A DNA stretch of 62,643 bases from Streptomyces sp. PKU-EA00015. Lineage in GTDB: Bacteria; Actinomycetota; Actinomycetes; Streptomycetales; Streptomycetaceae. A program made the position numbers and the translations under genes. This document shows, piece after piece, positions 41,452 through 50,337 of the stretch (the stretch's first letter is position 1; each line of letters opens with the position of its first letter). The notes under the pieces were generated by a model. It worked only from the letters and a program-made list of their open reading frames with translations, had not been told where the DNA came from and searched no databases. Where the stretch lies: assembly GCF_013387495.1 (NCBI RefSeq), contig NZ_JABZEE010000059.1:1-62643 (forward strand). The letters are read 5' to 3'.

Positions 41452-44144
41452 ACGGCCTCGCGGCGGCGGCGGGCGCGGGCAGGGTCCGCGATGTGTCCGG
41501 ACTCCTCGCGACGATGACGAGCGAGGAGCGCAAGGCGGCACTGCCCGTGCTGAAGGAGATCCGTGCCGAGATCCGCGGCTGGGACTGGGACCGGTGGCGC
41601 GAGCGCGGCGCCGTCCAGGACGCGCTGCTGGTCGCCGGAGCGGGCTGCCTGTCCGGAGCCGCCGCGGCGGCGGCCTGGATCGGCGCGCGCGACCTGCGCA
41701 GTGCGACGGTCGTTCCGTACGGGGTCGTCGCCGCTGTCCTCGAGGACCGGGACCCCACCTGGCTGGCGGACGTCGCCCATCGGCTCGCCGCCCGCGTCTC
41801 CACCGCCCAGCAGGACGCCCCGCTCATCCAGGAGCTGGTCGGCATGTCGGGCTGCGAGACGCCGACGACGGACGAGTACGTCCAGGGCTGGGCGCTGTCG
41901 GTCACCCCGGCCAGGGTCGGCCCCGTGGCCCTGCGCGAGGACCGGCACGCACCGGTCCTCGTGCCCCGGATGTTCGAGGCGACGCCGCTGCCGTCGGCCC
42001 TGACGACGTACGACGATCCGGACCATCCCCTGCACTGGCCGTCGACGCTGGCCCGGCTGGCCGAGGAGGGCGTGCTGGACCGGGCGGTGCTGGTCGACGG
42101 ATGTGTTCTGCGGTTGCTGCGCGGCGGACGCCCCGGGGAGATGCGCTCCCTCCTGCACGTCCTGCGCGGCCTCGGTCTCACCCCGGCCGAGGAGAGCGCC
42201 CGGGTGGCCGACTGGTCGGGGATGGCCGCCGACGGTCTCTCGACGGTCGCCGCGCACGCCCAGCAGGTGCTGGGACGGGTCGCCGCACGCGGTGAACTGT
42301 CCACGCGGGCACTGGCCGAGATGTCGGCGGGTGTGCTGTTCCGGACCGAGAAGAAGCTGGTGCGGGCCCAGTTGTCGCTGCTGGGCAAGGAGCTGCGCCG
42401 TGACCCCGCTGCCGCGCCGGAGCTGCTGCCGGTCGTCTCCGAGGCGTTCGGCCACGAGGACTCCGAGGTCCGGGCCCGCGCGCTGAAGCTCGTCGCGCGG
42501 TACGTGCCGGCCGTGGACGCCGGGGTCCGGGAGGAGCTGGCCGCCTCGGCGGTGCTGCTGGGTCCGGCGCACCGCGGCGAGGCGGAGACGGTGTTCGGTG
42601 CGCTCGGGGACGGCGACGGCGAGGCCGTGTCGGAGGACTACGAGGAGATCCTGCCGCCGGCACCGTCACCGCGGCGACTGGATCCGGCACCCGAGTCGGT
42701 CGCGGAGGTGGTCGAGCAGCTGCTGGTGCTCCTGCGCGGTGCGGAGGACGTGGTGGCCTTCGAGCGTGTCCTCGACGGTGTGGTCCGGGTGGCGCACCGG
42801 GAACGGGAGGCGCTGGCCGAGGCGTTGCGTGCCGCGATGACGGGCCGTTGGTGGACGGACGGCACGGTCGGGTGGGCCGACGATCGCTTCTCACAGGACA
42901 CGCGCGGCCTGGAAGTGGTGGCCGCGGCGCTGACGGGCCGGGTCTCGGCCCGCATGCTCGACCGGGCCCGCTCCCGTCCGGTCCGGCCCGGGCTCTGCGC
43001 CCATGCCGGTCTGTCGCACGCGGTCGACTCCCGCCTGTGGGAGGTGTGTTACTTCCTGATCACCCGGCCGCTGCCGTTCCTGCTCGCGACGCCCACCTGG
43101 CACACGGGGACGCTCGATGCCGAGGTCCTCGTCGACCGGCTCCGGGAGTACGCACGGCTGGGGGCGCGGCCGGCTCCGGTGGACTTCGCGCAGGCCCTGT
43201 TGCGCGTACGGCGGGAGGGGGGCGAGGCCGCCGCGAAGGCCGCCGCCGGGCTCGGCACGCAGGAGGGCGACCGGCTGGCCGCGTGGCTGGGCGACCCGGA
43301 GCCCGTGGTCCCGGTGCTGCGCACGGCCACCGCGGACGACGACGGCGGTGCGCAGGCCCCGGCGACGTCCGGGCTGGGCCGGCGCATCGCCGAGGCGCGC
43401 GAAAGGCCGGCGTTCAAGCGGGAGTTCCCGCGTCCGCTCCAGTGGCTCGGTCACACCCAGGACATACCGTCGCATCGCTGCTACCACTGGGAGGGCGGGG
43501 CGCGGTACTGGCCCGCGGTGCTGCCTCAGGACGGTGAGGCGCTGGCGATGTGGCTGCTGCCGGGCGTGCGGGCGACGGCCCAGGACGACGCCCGGGGCGA
43601 CGCCTGGTGTCTGCCGGTGCTCGCCGAGGCGGAGGGCCGCCCGGGACCGTATCTGCACCGCGCTCTGGCCTGCGGGCTCGGCGCGCGGTACGGCGAGGAC
43701 CGGCTGGCCGCGGTGGACGCGCTGCTCGTGCTGGCCGCCCGGCGGCAGCTCGACACCGGGCTCGTGGGCCGGGAGGTCGCGGCGCTGGTGCGGGACGGCA
43801 CGGTGAAGCTCAACCGCCTTGCGGACTCGGCCCGTACGGCCGCGGCGACCGGGGCGTACAGGACGGTGTGGGGGCTGCTTGCCGCCGCGCTGCCCGCGCT
43901 GCCTGCCGTCGCGCCCGCTCCGCGCGGTCTGGGAGAGATACTGGAGGTGGCCGCCGACTGCGTGGAGCGCTGCGGTCCGGACACGGCGTCGCGGACCGCG
44001 GGCTCCGGCCTGGTCCCGGGACTGACGGAGCAGGCGGGACGGGGCGGTTCGTCCCGGCTCGTGGTCCAGGCGTCACGGTTGCTGGCCGCACTGCGTCAGG
44101 GAAGCGAACATCGCAGGCCAGAAACGGCCAAAACCAGTCGATAG
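41448..44144 (+). CDS. Large hypothetical protein, DUF6493-like, partner of the SWIM protein
   Basis: 898 residues from a GTG at 41448 that overlaps the SWIM stop by 4 nt. The product is almost entirely helical with repeated pairs of helices, as in HEAT-type scaffolds (for example DSEVRARALKLVARYVP near 345). Short conserved-looking segments are LPVLKEIRAEIRGWDWDRW near the start, and FKREFPRPLQWLGHTQDIPSHRCYHWEGG near 665. It resembles the DUF6493 family that follows SWIM genes in actinomycetes. No catalytic motif, signal peptide or membrane span. Function unknown; a scaffold that works with the SWIM protein is a guess from coupling. Confidence 0.85.
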   Translation: MNGLAAAAGAGRVRDVSGLLATMTSEERKAALPVLKEIRAEIRGWDWDRWRERGAVQDALLVAGAGCLSGAAAAAAWIGARDLRSATVVPYGVVAAVLEDRDPTWLADVAHRLAARVSTAQQDAPLIQELVGMSGCETPTTDEYVQGWALSVTPARVGPVALREDRHAPVLVPRMFEATPLPSALTTYDDPDHPLHWPSTLARLAEEGVLDRAVLVDGCVLRLLRGGRPGEMRSLLHVLRGLGLTPAEESARVADWSGMAADGLSTVAAHAQQVLGRVAARGELSTRALAEMSAGVLFRTEKKLVRAQLSLLGKELRRDPAAAPELLPVVSEAFGHEDSEVRARALKLVARYVPAVDAGVREELAASAVLLGPAHRGEAETVFGALGDGDGEAVSEDYEEILPPAPSPRRLDPAPESVAEVVEQLLVLLRGAEDVVAFERVLDGVVRVAHREREALAEALRAAMTGRWWTDGTVGWADDRFSQDTRGLEVVAAALTGRVSARMLDRARSRPVRPGLCAHAGLSHAVDSRLWEVCYFLITRPLPFLLATPTWHTGTLDAEVLVDRLREYARLGARPAPVDFAQALLRVRREGGEAAAKAAAGLGTQEGDRLAAWLGDPEPVVPVLRTATADDDGGAQAPATSGLGRRIAEARERPAFKREFPRPLQWLGHTQDIPSHRCYHWEGGARYWPAVLPQDGEALAMWLLPGVRATAQDDARGDAWCLPVLAEAEGRPGPYLHRALACGLGARYGEDRLAAVDALLVLAARRQLDTGLVGREVAALVRDGTVKLNRLADSARTAAATGAYRTVWGLLAAALPALPAVAPAPRGLGEILEVAADCVERCGPDTASRTAGSGLVPGLTEQAGRGGSSRLVVQASRLLAALRQGSEHRRPETAKTSR

Positions 44145-44184
44145 CAGTCCAAATAGACACTTAACCCATCAGTCACAAAGCGTT

Positions 44185-44194
44185 CGTGATCACG
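44185..44194. repeat. Palindrome CGTGATCACG
   Basis: A perfect 10 bp palindrome in the short AT-richer region before the ACT-GNAT gene. It may be an operator; nothing else supports it. Confidence 0.3.
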
Positions 44195-44220
44195 CAACAC
44201 CCTTCGGTCACAGTGATGCC

Positions 44221-45612
44221 ATGACCGATGTGACTTCTGCGAAGAGTGCCCGCCGTCCGCACCACTGGCGGCGGGACCTCGTCGAACTGGCCGCCCTGTT
44301 CACCGCCGTCGCCGTCGCCGACGCGATCGCCAACCTGATCGGACACAGCCCCGACGGCCCGTTCCTGCTCGTCGCCTCCGCCGTCGCGCTGATCGCCACG
44401 GCGGCGTTCCACACATGGTGGGCACGGCGCCACAGTCATGCGCCTCCCACCACGGCAGCACGGGACACCACGGCCCCCGCCGAGGGGGTGGGCCCGGATC
44501 CGTCCGGCGACGAGCCGCGCGAGACCGCGCTGTGGCGGATGCGCACGACCGTCAAGGACGCCCCCGGCAGCCTGGCCGCTCTCTGCACCGCCCTGGCCCA
44601 CCTCGACGTCGACATCCTGACCCTGCAGACCCACCCCCTGGGCGACGGCACAGTGGACGAGTTCCTGCTCCGCGCCCCCGCCGCGCTCCAGGCTCAGCAG
44701 CTCAGCCGCGAGATCGCCGCGGCCGGCGGCACGAGCACCTGGACCGAGCGTGCCGACGCGCACGACCTCGTCGACACCCCGACCCGCGTGCTCGGCCTCG
44801 CCACGCGCACCGCTCTCGACGCCGCGGAGCTGCCGCTCGCCCTGCGCCAGCTGCTCGGACGCTGCACGATCCGCTCGCGCCCGGCGCTCTCGCTGAGCGG
44901 CCGGCCCACCGGCGACATGCCGCCGGTGGAGGGCGTGCTGGAAGAGACCGTGATGCATCTGCGCGATCCGAACGGCGGCGCGATCACCGTCGAACGGCCC
45001 TACCTGCCCTTCACCCCCACCGAGTTCGCCCGCGCCCGCGCGCTCGTCGAGCTCGACGCACGCCTCGGCCCGCGCATCCCGCGCAGCCAGGACGTGCTCA
45101 CCCTCCCCGAGGGCAACGAGATCACCGTCCGCCGCGCCGACCAGGGCGACGTGGAGGCGGCGCTCGCCATGCACGAGCGCTGCTCGGACCGGACGCTGAG
45201 CCTGCGGTACCACGGCCCCGTCGGCGACGCCAACCGCTACCTCAACCACCTGCTCAGCCCGCGCTTCGGCCGCACGCTCGCGGTGCAGACGGCCTCGGGC
45301 CGGCTGGTCGCCCTCGGCCATCTGCTGTGGGACGGCGACGAGACCGAGGTCGCCCTGCTCGTCGAGGACGAGTGGCAGCGCCGCGGCATCGGATCGGAGC
45401 TGCTCGGCCGTCTGGTGGCGCTGGCCGCCGAGGCCGGCTGCGACAGTGTCTACGCCGTCACGCAGGCGTCGAACACGGGGATGGTCGCGGCGATGCGCGG
45501 CCTCGGCCTGCCGCTGGACTACCAGATCGAGGAGGGCACTCTGGTCGTCACCGCACGGCTGGATGCGGTGCCGGTGCGCCCTGCGATCCGTTACGAGCAG
45601 GCGGAGCGCTGA
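44221..45612 (+). CDS. Membrane-anchored ACT-domain GNAT acetyltransferase
   Basis: 463 residues with an unusual order of parts: two N-terminal membrane segments (about residues 22-65), a Pro/Thr-rich linker, an ACT-like domain (WRMRTTVKDAPGSLAALCTALAHLDVDILTLQ, about 102-175), a middle region of about 110 residues, and a GNAT domain (about 300-445; ALLVEDEWQRRGIGSELLGRLVALA is motif A). ACT domains bind amino acids, so acetylation may be controlled by an amino acid at the membrane. The 3' end overlaps the convergent PLP lyase gene by 65 bp. Confidence 0.88.
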   Translation: MTDVTSAKSARRPHHWRRDLVELAALFTAVAVADAIANLIGHSPDGPFLLVASAVALIATAAFHTWWARRHSHAPPTTAARDTTAPAEGVGPDPSGDEPRETALWRMRTTVKDAPGSLAALCTALAHLDVDILTLQTHPLGDGTVDEFLLRAPAALQAQQLSREIAAAGGTSTWTERADAHDLVDTPTRVLGLATRTALDAAELPLALRQLLGRCTIRSRPALSLSGRPTGDMPPVEGVLEETVMHLRDPNGGAITVERPYLPFTPTEFARARALVELDARLGPRIPRSQDVLTLPEGNEITVRRADQGDVEAALAMHERCSDRTLSLRYHGPVGDANRYLNHLLSPRFGRTLAVQTASGRLVALGHLLWDGDETEVALLVEDEWQRRGIGSELLGRLVALAAEAGCDSVYAVTQASNTGMVAAMRGLGLPLDYQIEEGTLVVTARLDAVPVRPAIRYEQAER

Positions 45613-46807
45613 GGACCTCGGCCGCAGTGCCCGGGCGCCGGACGGCCAGGGCGTCGTCCTGCCTGGCGCTGAGCGCCTCGGTCAGGTCCCGCCACAGGTC
45701 CTCGACGTCCTCCAGGCCGACCGACATCCGCAGCAGCCGGTCGCTGACCCCGTGAGCGCGCCGGTCGCCCTCGGCCACGATCCGGTGGCTGATGGACGCC
45801 GGGTGCTGGATCAGGGTGTCGACGCTGCCGAGGCTCACCGCCGGGGTGATCAGCCGGACACCGGCGATCACCCCGTGCGGGTCGCCGTACACCTCGAAGG
45901 AGACCATCGCGCCACCGATGCTCGGGTAGTGCACGCGTGCGACCCGCGGGTCGGCGGCGAGGCGGCGGGCGAGGTCGGCGGCAGTGGTCGACGCGGCCCT
46001 GACCCGTACGGGCAGGGTCGACAGCCCGCGCAGCAGCAGATAACCGGCCAGCGGGTGCAGGACGCCGCCCGTGGCGAACCGCACCTGACGCAGTTTGCGC
46101 GCGAACTCCTCGTCGCAGGCCACGACGCCGCCCATCACGTCGCCGTGCCCGCCCAGGTACTTGGTCGCGCTGTGCAGCACCAGCCGGGCGCCCTCCTCGG
46201 CGGGCCGCTGGAGCACGGGGGTGGCGAAGGTGTTGTCGACGAGCAGCGGGACCGAACCGCAGGCGTGCCGCACGGCGCGCAGGTCGACCTCGGCCAGGGT
46301 CGGATTCGCCGGGGTCTCCACCATCACGAGGCCGGTGTCGGGCCGCAGGGCCTCGGCGATCCCGGCCGGGTCCGTCCACGTGACCTCGGTGCCGAGCAGT
46401 CCGCCGTTCAGCAGATGGTCGCTGCAGCCGTACAACGGCCGGACGGCGACGACGTGCCGCAGGCCCATGCTCGCGCGGACCAGCAGCACGGCGGTGAGTG
46501 CCGCCATGCCGCTGGCGAACGCGACCGCGGACTCCGTGCCCTCCAGCTTGGCGAGGGCCGTCTCGAACCGCGCGGTGGTGGGATTGTCCAGCCGCGCGTA
46601 GACGGGCGGGCCGTCGAGGCGGGCCCCGGTCTCGGCGAAGGCGTCGATCCGTGCGGCCTCGGCAGCGGCGTCGAAGGAGGGGTAGGTGGTCGAAAGATCG
46701 AGCGGCGGGGCGTGCACGCCCAGCTCCGCGAGGTCCTCGCGTCCGGCGTGCACGGCTTCGGTGGCCAGGGCCCGGGGTGCGGGCGTGGCCGCTGCTGCGT
46801 TCTCCAT
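45548..46807 (-). CDS. Cystathionine gamma-lyase/synthase family PLP enzyme
   Basis: 419 residues from the ATG at 46807. Cys/Met metabolism PLP fold: TEAVHAGRED, PPLDLSTTYPSF, YARLDNPTTARFETALAKLEG, the PLP lysine in LVLHSATKYLGGHGDVMGG (about 210) and SVGLEDVEDL near the end. The family includes cystathionine gamma-lyase, gamma-synthase and methionine gamma-lyase, which motifs alone do not separate. It is divergent from an Lrp-family gene 59 bp away, which probably controls it. Its C-terminal 20 codons overlap the end of the ACT-GNAT gene. Confidence 0.92.
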   Translation of the reverse strand: MENAAAATPAPRALATEAVHAGREDLAELGVHAPPLDLSTTYPSFDAAAEAARIDAFAETGARLDGPPVYARLDNPTTARFETALAKLEGTESAVAFASGMAALTAVLLVRASMGLRHVVAVRPLYGCSDHLLNGGLLGTEVTWTDPAGIAEALRPDTGLVMVETPANPTLAEVDLRAVRHACGSVPLLVDNTFATPVLQRPAEEGARLVLHSATKYLGGHGDVMGGVVACDEEFARKLRQVRFATGGVLHPLAGYLLLRGLSTLPVRVRAASTTAADLARRLAADPRVARVHYPSIGGAMVSFEVYGDPHGVIAGVRLITPAVSLGSVDTLIQHPASISHRIVAEGDRRAHGVSDRLLRMSVGLEDVEDLWRDLTEALSARQDDALAVRRPGTAAEVLSAPPARNGSQGAPAPHPAVR

Positions 46808-46866
46808 GGCGGCACTGTGAACACCTACCGGGAAGTAGCGATTCTTCTCCGTGTTACGTTCGGCAG

Positions 46867-47367
46867 ATGGCTGAATCCGTCGCACTGGACCCGGTGGACC
46901 TGCACATCCTGCGCCTGCTGCAGAACGACGCCCGGACCACCTACCGGGAGCTCGCGGCAGAGGTCGGTGTGGCGCCCTCGACCTGCCTGGACCGGGTCAC
47001 CAGGCTGCGCCGCTCCGGCGTGATCCTCGGCCACCGTCTCTCCCTGGACCCCGCCCGGCTCGGGCGCGGACTGCAGGCCCTCCTGATGGTCCAGGTGCGT
47101 CCGCACCGGCGCGAACTGATCGGACCGTTCGTCGAGCGGATCCGGGCGCTGCCCGAGTCGCTGGCGCTGTTCCACCTGACCGGCCCGGACGACTACCTGG
47201 TGCACGTGGCCGTCACCGACATGTCGGACCTCCAGCGGCTGGTCCTGGACGAGTTCACCTCGCAGCGCGAAGTGGCCCGTGTGGAGACCCGGTTGATATT
47301 CCAGCAGTGGGAGTGCGGGCCACTGCTGCCCCCCGCTCAGGGCCGTCAGGCGTCAGAAGCCGGATGA
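46867..47367 (+). CDS. Lrp/AsnC-family transcriptional regulator 1
   Basis: 166 residues. Winged helix-turn-helix: VDLHILRLLQNDARTTYRELAAEVGVAPSTCLDRVTRLRRSGVI (about 10-53). The rest is the RAM ligand-binding domain (LLMVQVRPHRRE to SLALFHLTGPDDYLVHVAV). It is divergent from the cystathionine lyase-type gene, an arrangement typical of Lrp control of amino acid catabolism. The C-terminal extension (CGPLLPPAQGRQASEAG) is longer than usual. Confidence 0.93.
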   Translation: MAESVALDPVDLHILRLLQNDARTTYRELAAEVGVAPSTCLDRVTRLRRSGVILGHRLSLDPARLGRGLQALLMVQVRPHRRELIGPFVERIRALPESLALFHLTGPDDYLVHVAVTDMSDLQRLVLDEFTSQREVARVETRLIFQQWECGPLLPPAQGRQASEAG

Positions 47368-47405
47368 TGGTGACGCGGAGGGCTTCCGCGTACGAGGATG
47401 GCCCC

Positions 47406-49088
47406 ATGCCACCCACTTCCAGCAGCGCGCTGCCCCGTCAGGTCGCCGACGCCTATGTCGACGCACTCGTCGAGCTCGATCCGATCGCCGGAACGTATCT
47501 GGGCGTCAAGGGGAGTTCCGGACTCCTGCCCGACTTCTCGCCGGCCGGTCAGGAGGAGATCGCCAACCTCGCCCGCGCCACCCTCGCCGGCCTCGACGCC
47601 GCCGAGAAGCTGCCGGGCGCCGACAGCGACGCCGAGCGGCGCTGTGCCCGCCTGCTGCGCGAGCGGCTGACCGCCGAGCTCGCCGTGCACGAGGCGGACG
47701 AGGGCCTGCGGACGGTGAGCAACCTGCGGTCGCCGGCCCACGCGGTGCGGGAGGTGTTCACCGTGACGCCGACGCGGACCGAGGAGGACTGGGCCGCGGT
47801 CGCCGAACGGCTGCGCGCCGTCCCACGGGCCCTGGAGGGCTACCGCGCCTCGCTCGCTCTCGGCCTCGACCGGAAACTGTTCGGCGGGCCCCGGGCGACC
47901 CGCACGTTCGTCGGACAGATGACGGACTGGATCGGCGGCGGTCGCAGCTGGTTCGAGGACTTCGTCGCGGACGGCCCCTCGTCGCTGCGCGTCGAACTGG
48001 ACGTGGCGGCCCGCACCGCGACCGAGTCCCTGGTGGCACTGCGCGACTGGGTGCGCAATGTGTACGCCCCCGCCGTCGCCGACGCGCCGGACACCGTCGG
48101 CCGCGAACGCTACGCCCGCTGGGCGCGCTACTTCAACGGCACGGACCTGGACCTCGACGAGGCGTACGCCTACGGCTGGTCCGAATACCACCGTCTGCTG
48201 GGCGAGATGGAGGCGGAGGCGGACAAGATCCTGCCCGGTGCGGGCCCATGGGAGGCGCTGGCCCATCTCGATGCGCACGGCGAGCACATCGAGGGCGAGG
48301 AGAAGGTCCGCGCCTGGCTGCAGAAGCTGATGGACGACGCGATCGCGGCACTGGACGGCACCCACTTCGAACTGGCCGAGCGCGTACGGAGAGTGGAGTC
48401 CTGCATCGCCCCGCCCGGCGGCGCGGCGGCTCCGTACTACACCGTGCCGTCGGAGGACTTCTCGCGCCCCGGCCGCACCTGGCTGCCGACGCGGGGCGAG
48501 ACCCGGTTCCCCGTCTACGACCTGGTGTCGACCTGGTACCACGAGGGCGTGCCCGGCCACCATCTCCAGCTGGCGCAGTGGGTGCACGTCGCCGACCGCC
48601 TCTCCCGCTACCAGGCGACGATCGGCATGGTGAGCGCCAATGCCGAGGGATGGGCGCTGTACGCGGAGCGGCTGATGGACGAACTGGGCTTCCTGCCCGA
48701 TCCGGAGCGCCGGCTCGGTTATCTCGACGCCCAGATGATGCGGGCGTGTCGGGTGATCGTGGACATCGGCATGCACCTGGGACTCCGTATTCCGGCGGAC
48801 TCGCCCTTCCGCCCGGGAGAGCGGTGGACCCCGGATCTGGCGCAGGAGTTCTTCGGGAACCACAGCGGCCGCCCGGCGGACTTCGTGGAGAGCGAGCTGA
48901 CCCGCTACCTGTCCATGCCGGGGCAGGCGATCGGCTACAAGCTGGGCGAGCGGGCCTGGTTGCTGGGCCGCGAGAACGCGCGCCGCGCGCACGGGGACGC
49001 GTTCGACGCCAAGGCGTGGCACATGGCCGCCCTGTCCCAGGGGCCGCTGGGGCTGGACGACCTGGTGGAGGAGCTGTCGAAGCTGTGA
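47406..49088 (+). CDS. DUF885 family protein, metallopeptidase-like
   Basis: 560 residues from the ATG at 47406. The DUF885 signature is YHEGVPGHHLQ (about residues 379-389), a HExxxHH-like metal site, preceded by TRFPVYDLVSTW and followed by SANAEGWALYAERLMDELGF with the third ligand Glu. Other marks are PFRPGERWTPDLAQEFF and MPGQAIGYKLGE near the C-terminus. The family is considered zinc carboxypeptidase-like; no signal peptide here, so it is probably cytoplasmic. It lies 38 bp after the Lrp gene and may be cotranscribed. Confidence 0.92.
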   Translation: MPPTSSSALPRQVADAYVDALVELDPIAGTYLGVKGSSGLLPDFSPAGQEEIANLARATLAGLDAAEKLPGADSDAERRCARLLRERLTAELAVHEADEGLRTVSNLRSPAHAVREVFTVTPTRTEEDWAAVAERLRAVPRALEGYRASLALGLDRKLFGGPRATRTFVGQMTDWIGGGRSWFEDFVADGPSSLRVELDVAARTATESLVALRDWVRNVYAPAVADAPDTVGRERYARWARYFNGTDLDLDEAYAYGWSEYHRLLGEMEAEADKILPGAGPWEALAHLDAHGEHIEGEEKVRAWLQKLMDDAIAALDGTHFELAERVRRVESCIAPPGGAAAPYYTVPSEDFSRPGRTWLPTRGETRFPVYDLVSTWYHEGVPGHHLQLAQWVHVADRLSRYQATIGMVSANAEGWALYAERLMDELGFLPDPERRLGYLDAQMMRACRVIVDIGMHLGLRIPADSPFRPGERWTPDLAQEFFGNHSGRPADFVESELTRYLSMPGQAIGYKLGERAWLLGRENARRAHGDAFDAKAWHMAALSQGPLGLDDLVEELSKL

Positions 49089-49153
49089 CCGGGTGAGGGC
49101 ACGGGTGTGCCGCGCGCAGCGGTCACGCCCGTCCTCCGGTGGGCCACCGGCCG

Positions 49154-49275
49154 TCAGCCCCGGCGGAAGCCCCCTCGGAGTCGATCACCTGACCGGTGAC
49201 CCACTGCGCCTCGTCCGTCGCCGGCCAGGCGATGAGGCGCGCCGGGTCGTCGGGCATGCCCCAGCGGCCGGATCA
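49154..49275 (-). pseudogene. C-terminal remnant of a short-chain dehydrogenase
   Basis: Read on the minus strand, the DNA directly after the rhodanese stop encodes GRWGMPDDPARLIAWPATDEAQWVTGQVIDSEG, the typical end of an SDR oxidoreductase. After GAGGGGG a base appears to be missing from the G run; the other frame continues GGFRRG and stops at 49154-49156. The catalytic part is absent, and no start exists. It is a relic of a deleted gene that once ended here. Confidence 0.75.
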
Positions 49276-49773
49276 GCAGCCGCAGTCGTCCGCGCCGACG
49301 GGCGCCGTGAGCGGGTCGGTGTCGCGGGTGGCACTGCCCTGCCACGTCTCGTACGCGAAGCCCTCCCTCGCCCAGTACTCGAAGCCGCCGAGCATCTCCT
49401 TGACCTGGAAGCCGAGTTCGGTGAGGGCGAGCGCGGCACGTGTGGCGCCGTTGCAGCCCGGGCCCCAGCAGTACGTGACGACGGGGACGGACTTGTCGAG
49501 CAGGGTCTCCGCCTGCTCGGGGATCAGCGCGGTCGGCAGGTGGATCGCGCCGGGCACATGGCCCTGGTCCCAGGACTCGGTCGACCGGGAGTCGAGCACC
49601 ACGAAGCCGGGATCGCCGCCCGCCGCCAGGGCGGCGGCGACGTCGGAGACGTCGGCGTGGAAGGCGAGGCTCGCCCTGAAGTACGCGGCCGCGACGGCCG
49701 GGGCGGCGGGCGGCACTCGCAGGACGGGGTGGGCTGCTGCGGTCTGCGGGGCATGGGTCTGCGTCGTTGTCAT
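49273..49773 (-). CDS. Rhodanese-like domain protein
   Basis: 166 residues. A single rhodanese domain: FVVLDSRSTESWDQGHVPGAIHLP (about residues 57-80) and the active-site loop VVTYCWGPGCNGATRAA with Cys about 102, then LGFQVKEMLGGFEYWAREGF. It should carry or transfer sulphane sulphur. A second Cys pair ends the protein (DDCGC). It is divergent from an Lrp-family gene 94 bp away, which may regulate it. Confidence 0.92.
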   Translation of the reverse strand: MTTTQTHAPQTAAAHPVLRVPPAAPAVAAAYFRASLAFHADVSDVAAALAAGGDPGFVVLDSRSTESWDQGHVPGAIHLPTALIPEQAETLLDKSVPVVTYCWGPGCNGATRAALALTELGFQVKEMLGGFEYWAREGFAYETWQGSATRDTDPLTAPVGADDCGC

Positions 49774-49867
49774 GATCAGAAATCTAGGCTCCCCGATCGC
49801 TTCCCTGAAGGGGAGATCCCCGGCACATCCCTTGATCCGCCGGTGATTTCCCTGCTATCTCTCGGGG

Positions 49868-50314
49868 ATGAGCGGATATTCACCGGACGCCACGGACTGG
49901 CGCATCCTCCAGGCCCTCCAGACGCAGGGCCGGGCCAGCTTCGCCGAGCTGGCCCGGTCCGTCTCCATGTCGGCGAGTGCCGTCACCGAGCGGGTGCGCC
50001 GGCTGGAGGAGGCCGGCGTCATCAAGGGATACGCGGCAGTAGTCAACCAGGACCGGCTGGGGCTGCCCATCCTGGCGTTCGTCCGCCTGCGGTACCCGAA
50101 CGGGAACTACAAGCCGTTCCACGACCTGCTGGACACGACCCCGGAGATCCTCGAGGCACACCACGTCACGGGCGACGACTGCTTCGTCCTGAAGGTCGCC
50201 GCCCGCTCCATGCGCCACCTCGAGGAGGTCTCCGGGAGGGTCGGCGCGCTGGGATCGGTGACGACGAGCGTGGTGTACTCGTCGCCCCTGCCGGGCCGGC
50301 CGATCAGCCGCTGA
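49868..50314 (+). CDS. Lrp/AsnC-family transcriptional regulator 2
   Basis: 148 residues. DNA-binding part ATDWRILQALQTQGRASFAELARSVSMSASAVTERVRRLEEAGVI (about 8-52), then the RAM domain with ILEAHHVTGDDCFVLKVAA. It is divergent from the rhodanese gene. The 94 bp between them contains small dyads such as CCCCGATCGCTTCCCTGAAGGGGA around 49795 that could be its site. Confidence 0.93.
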   Translation: MSGYSPDATDWRILQALQTQGRASFAELARSVSMSASAVTERVRRLEEAGVIKGYAAVVNQDRLGLPILAFVRLRYPNGNYKPFHDLLDTTPEILEAHHVTGDDCFVLKVAARSMRHLEEVSGRVGALGSVTTSVVYSSPLPGRPISR

Positions 50315-50337
50315 CCGGCCGGCCCGCGGCCTCCTGT

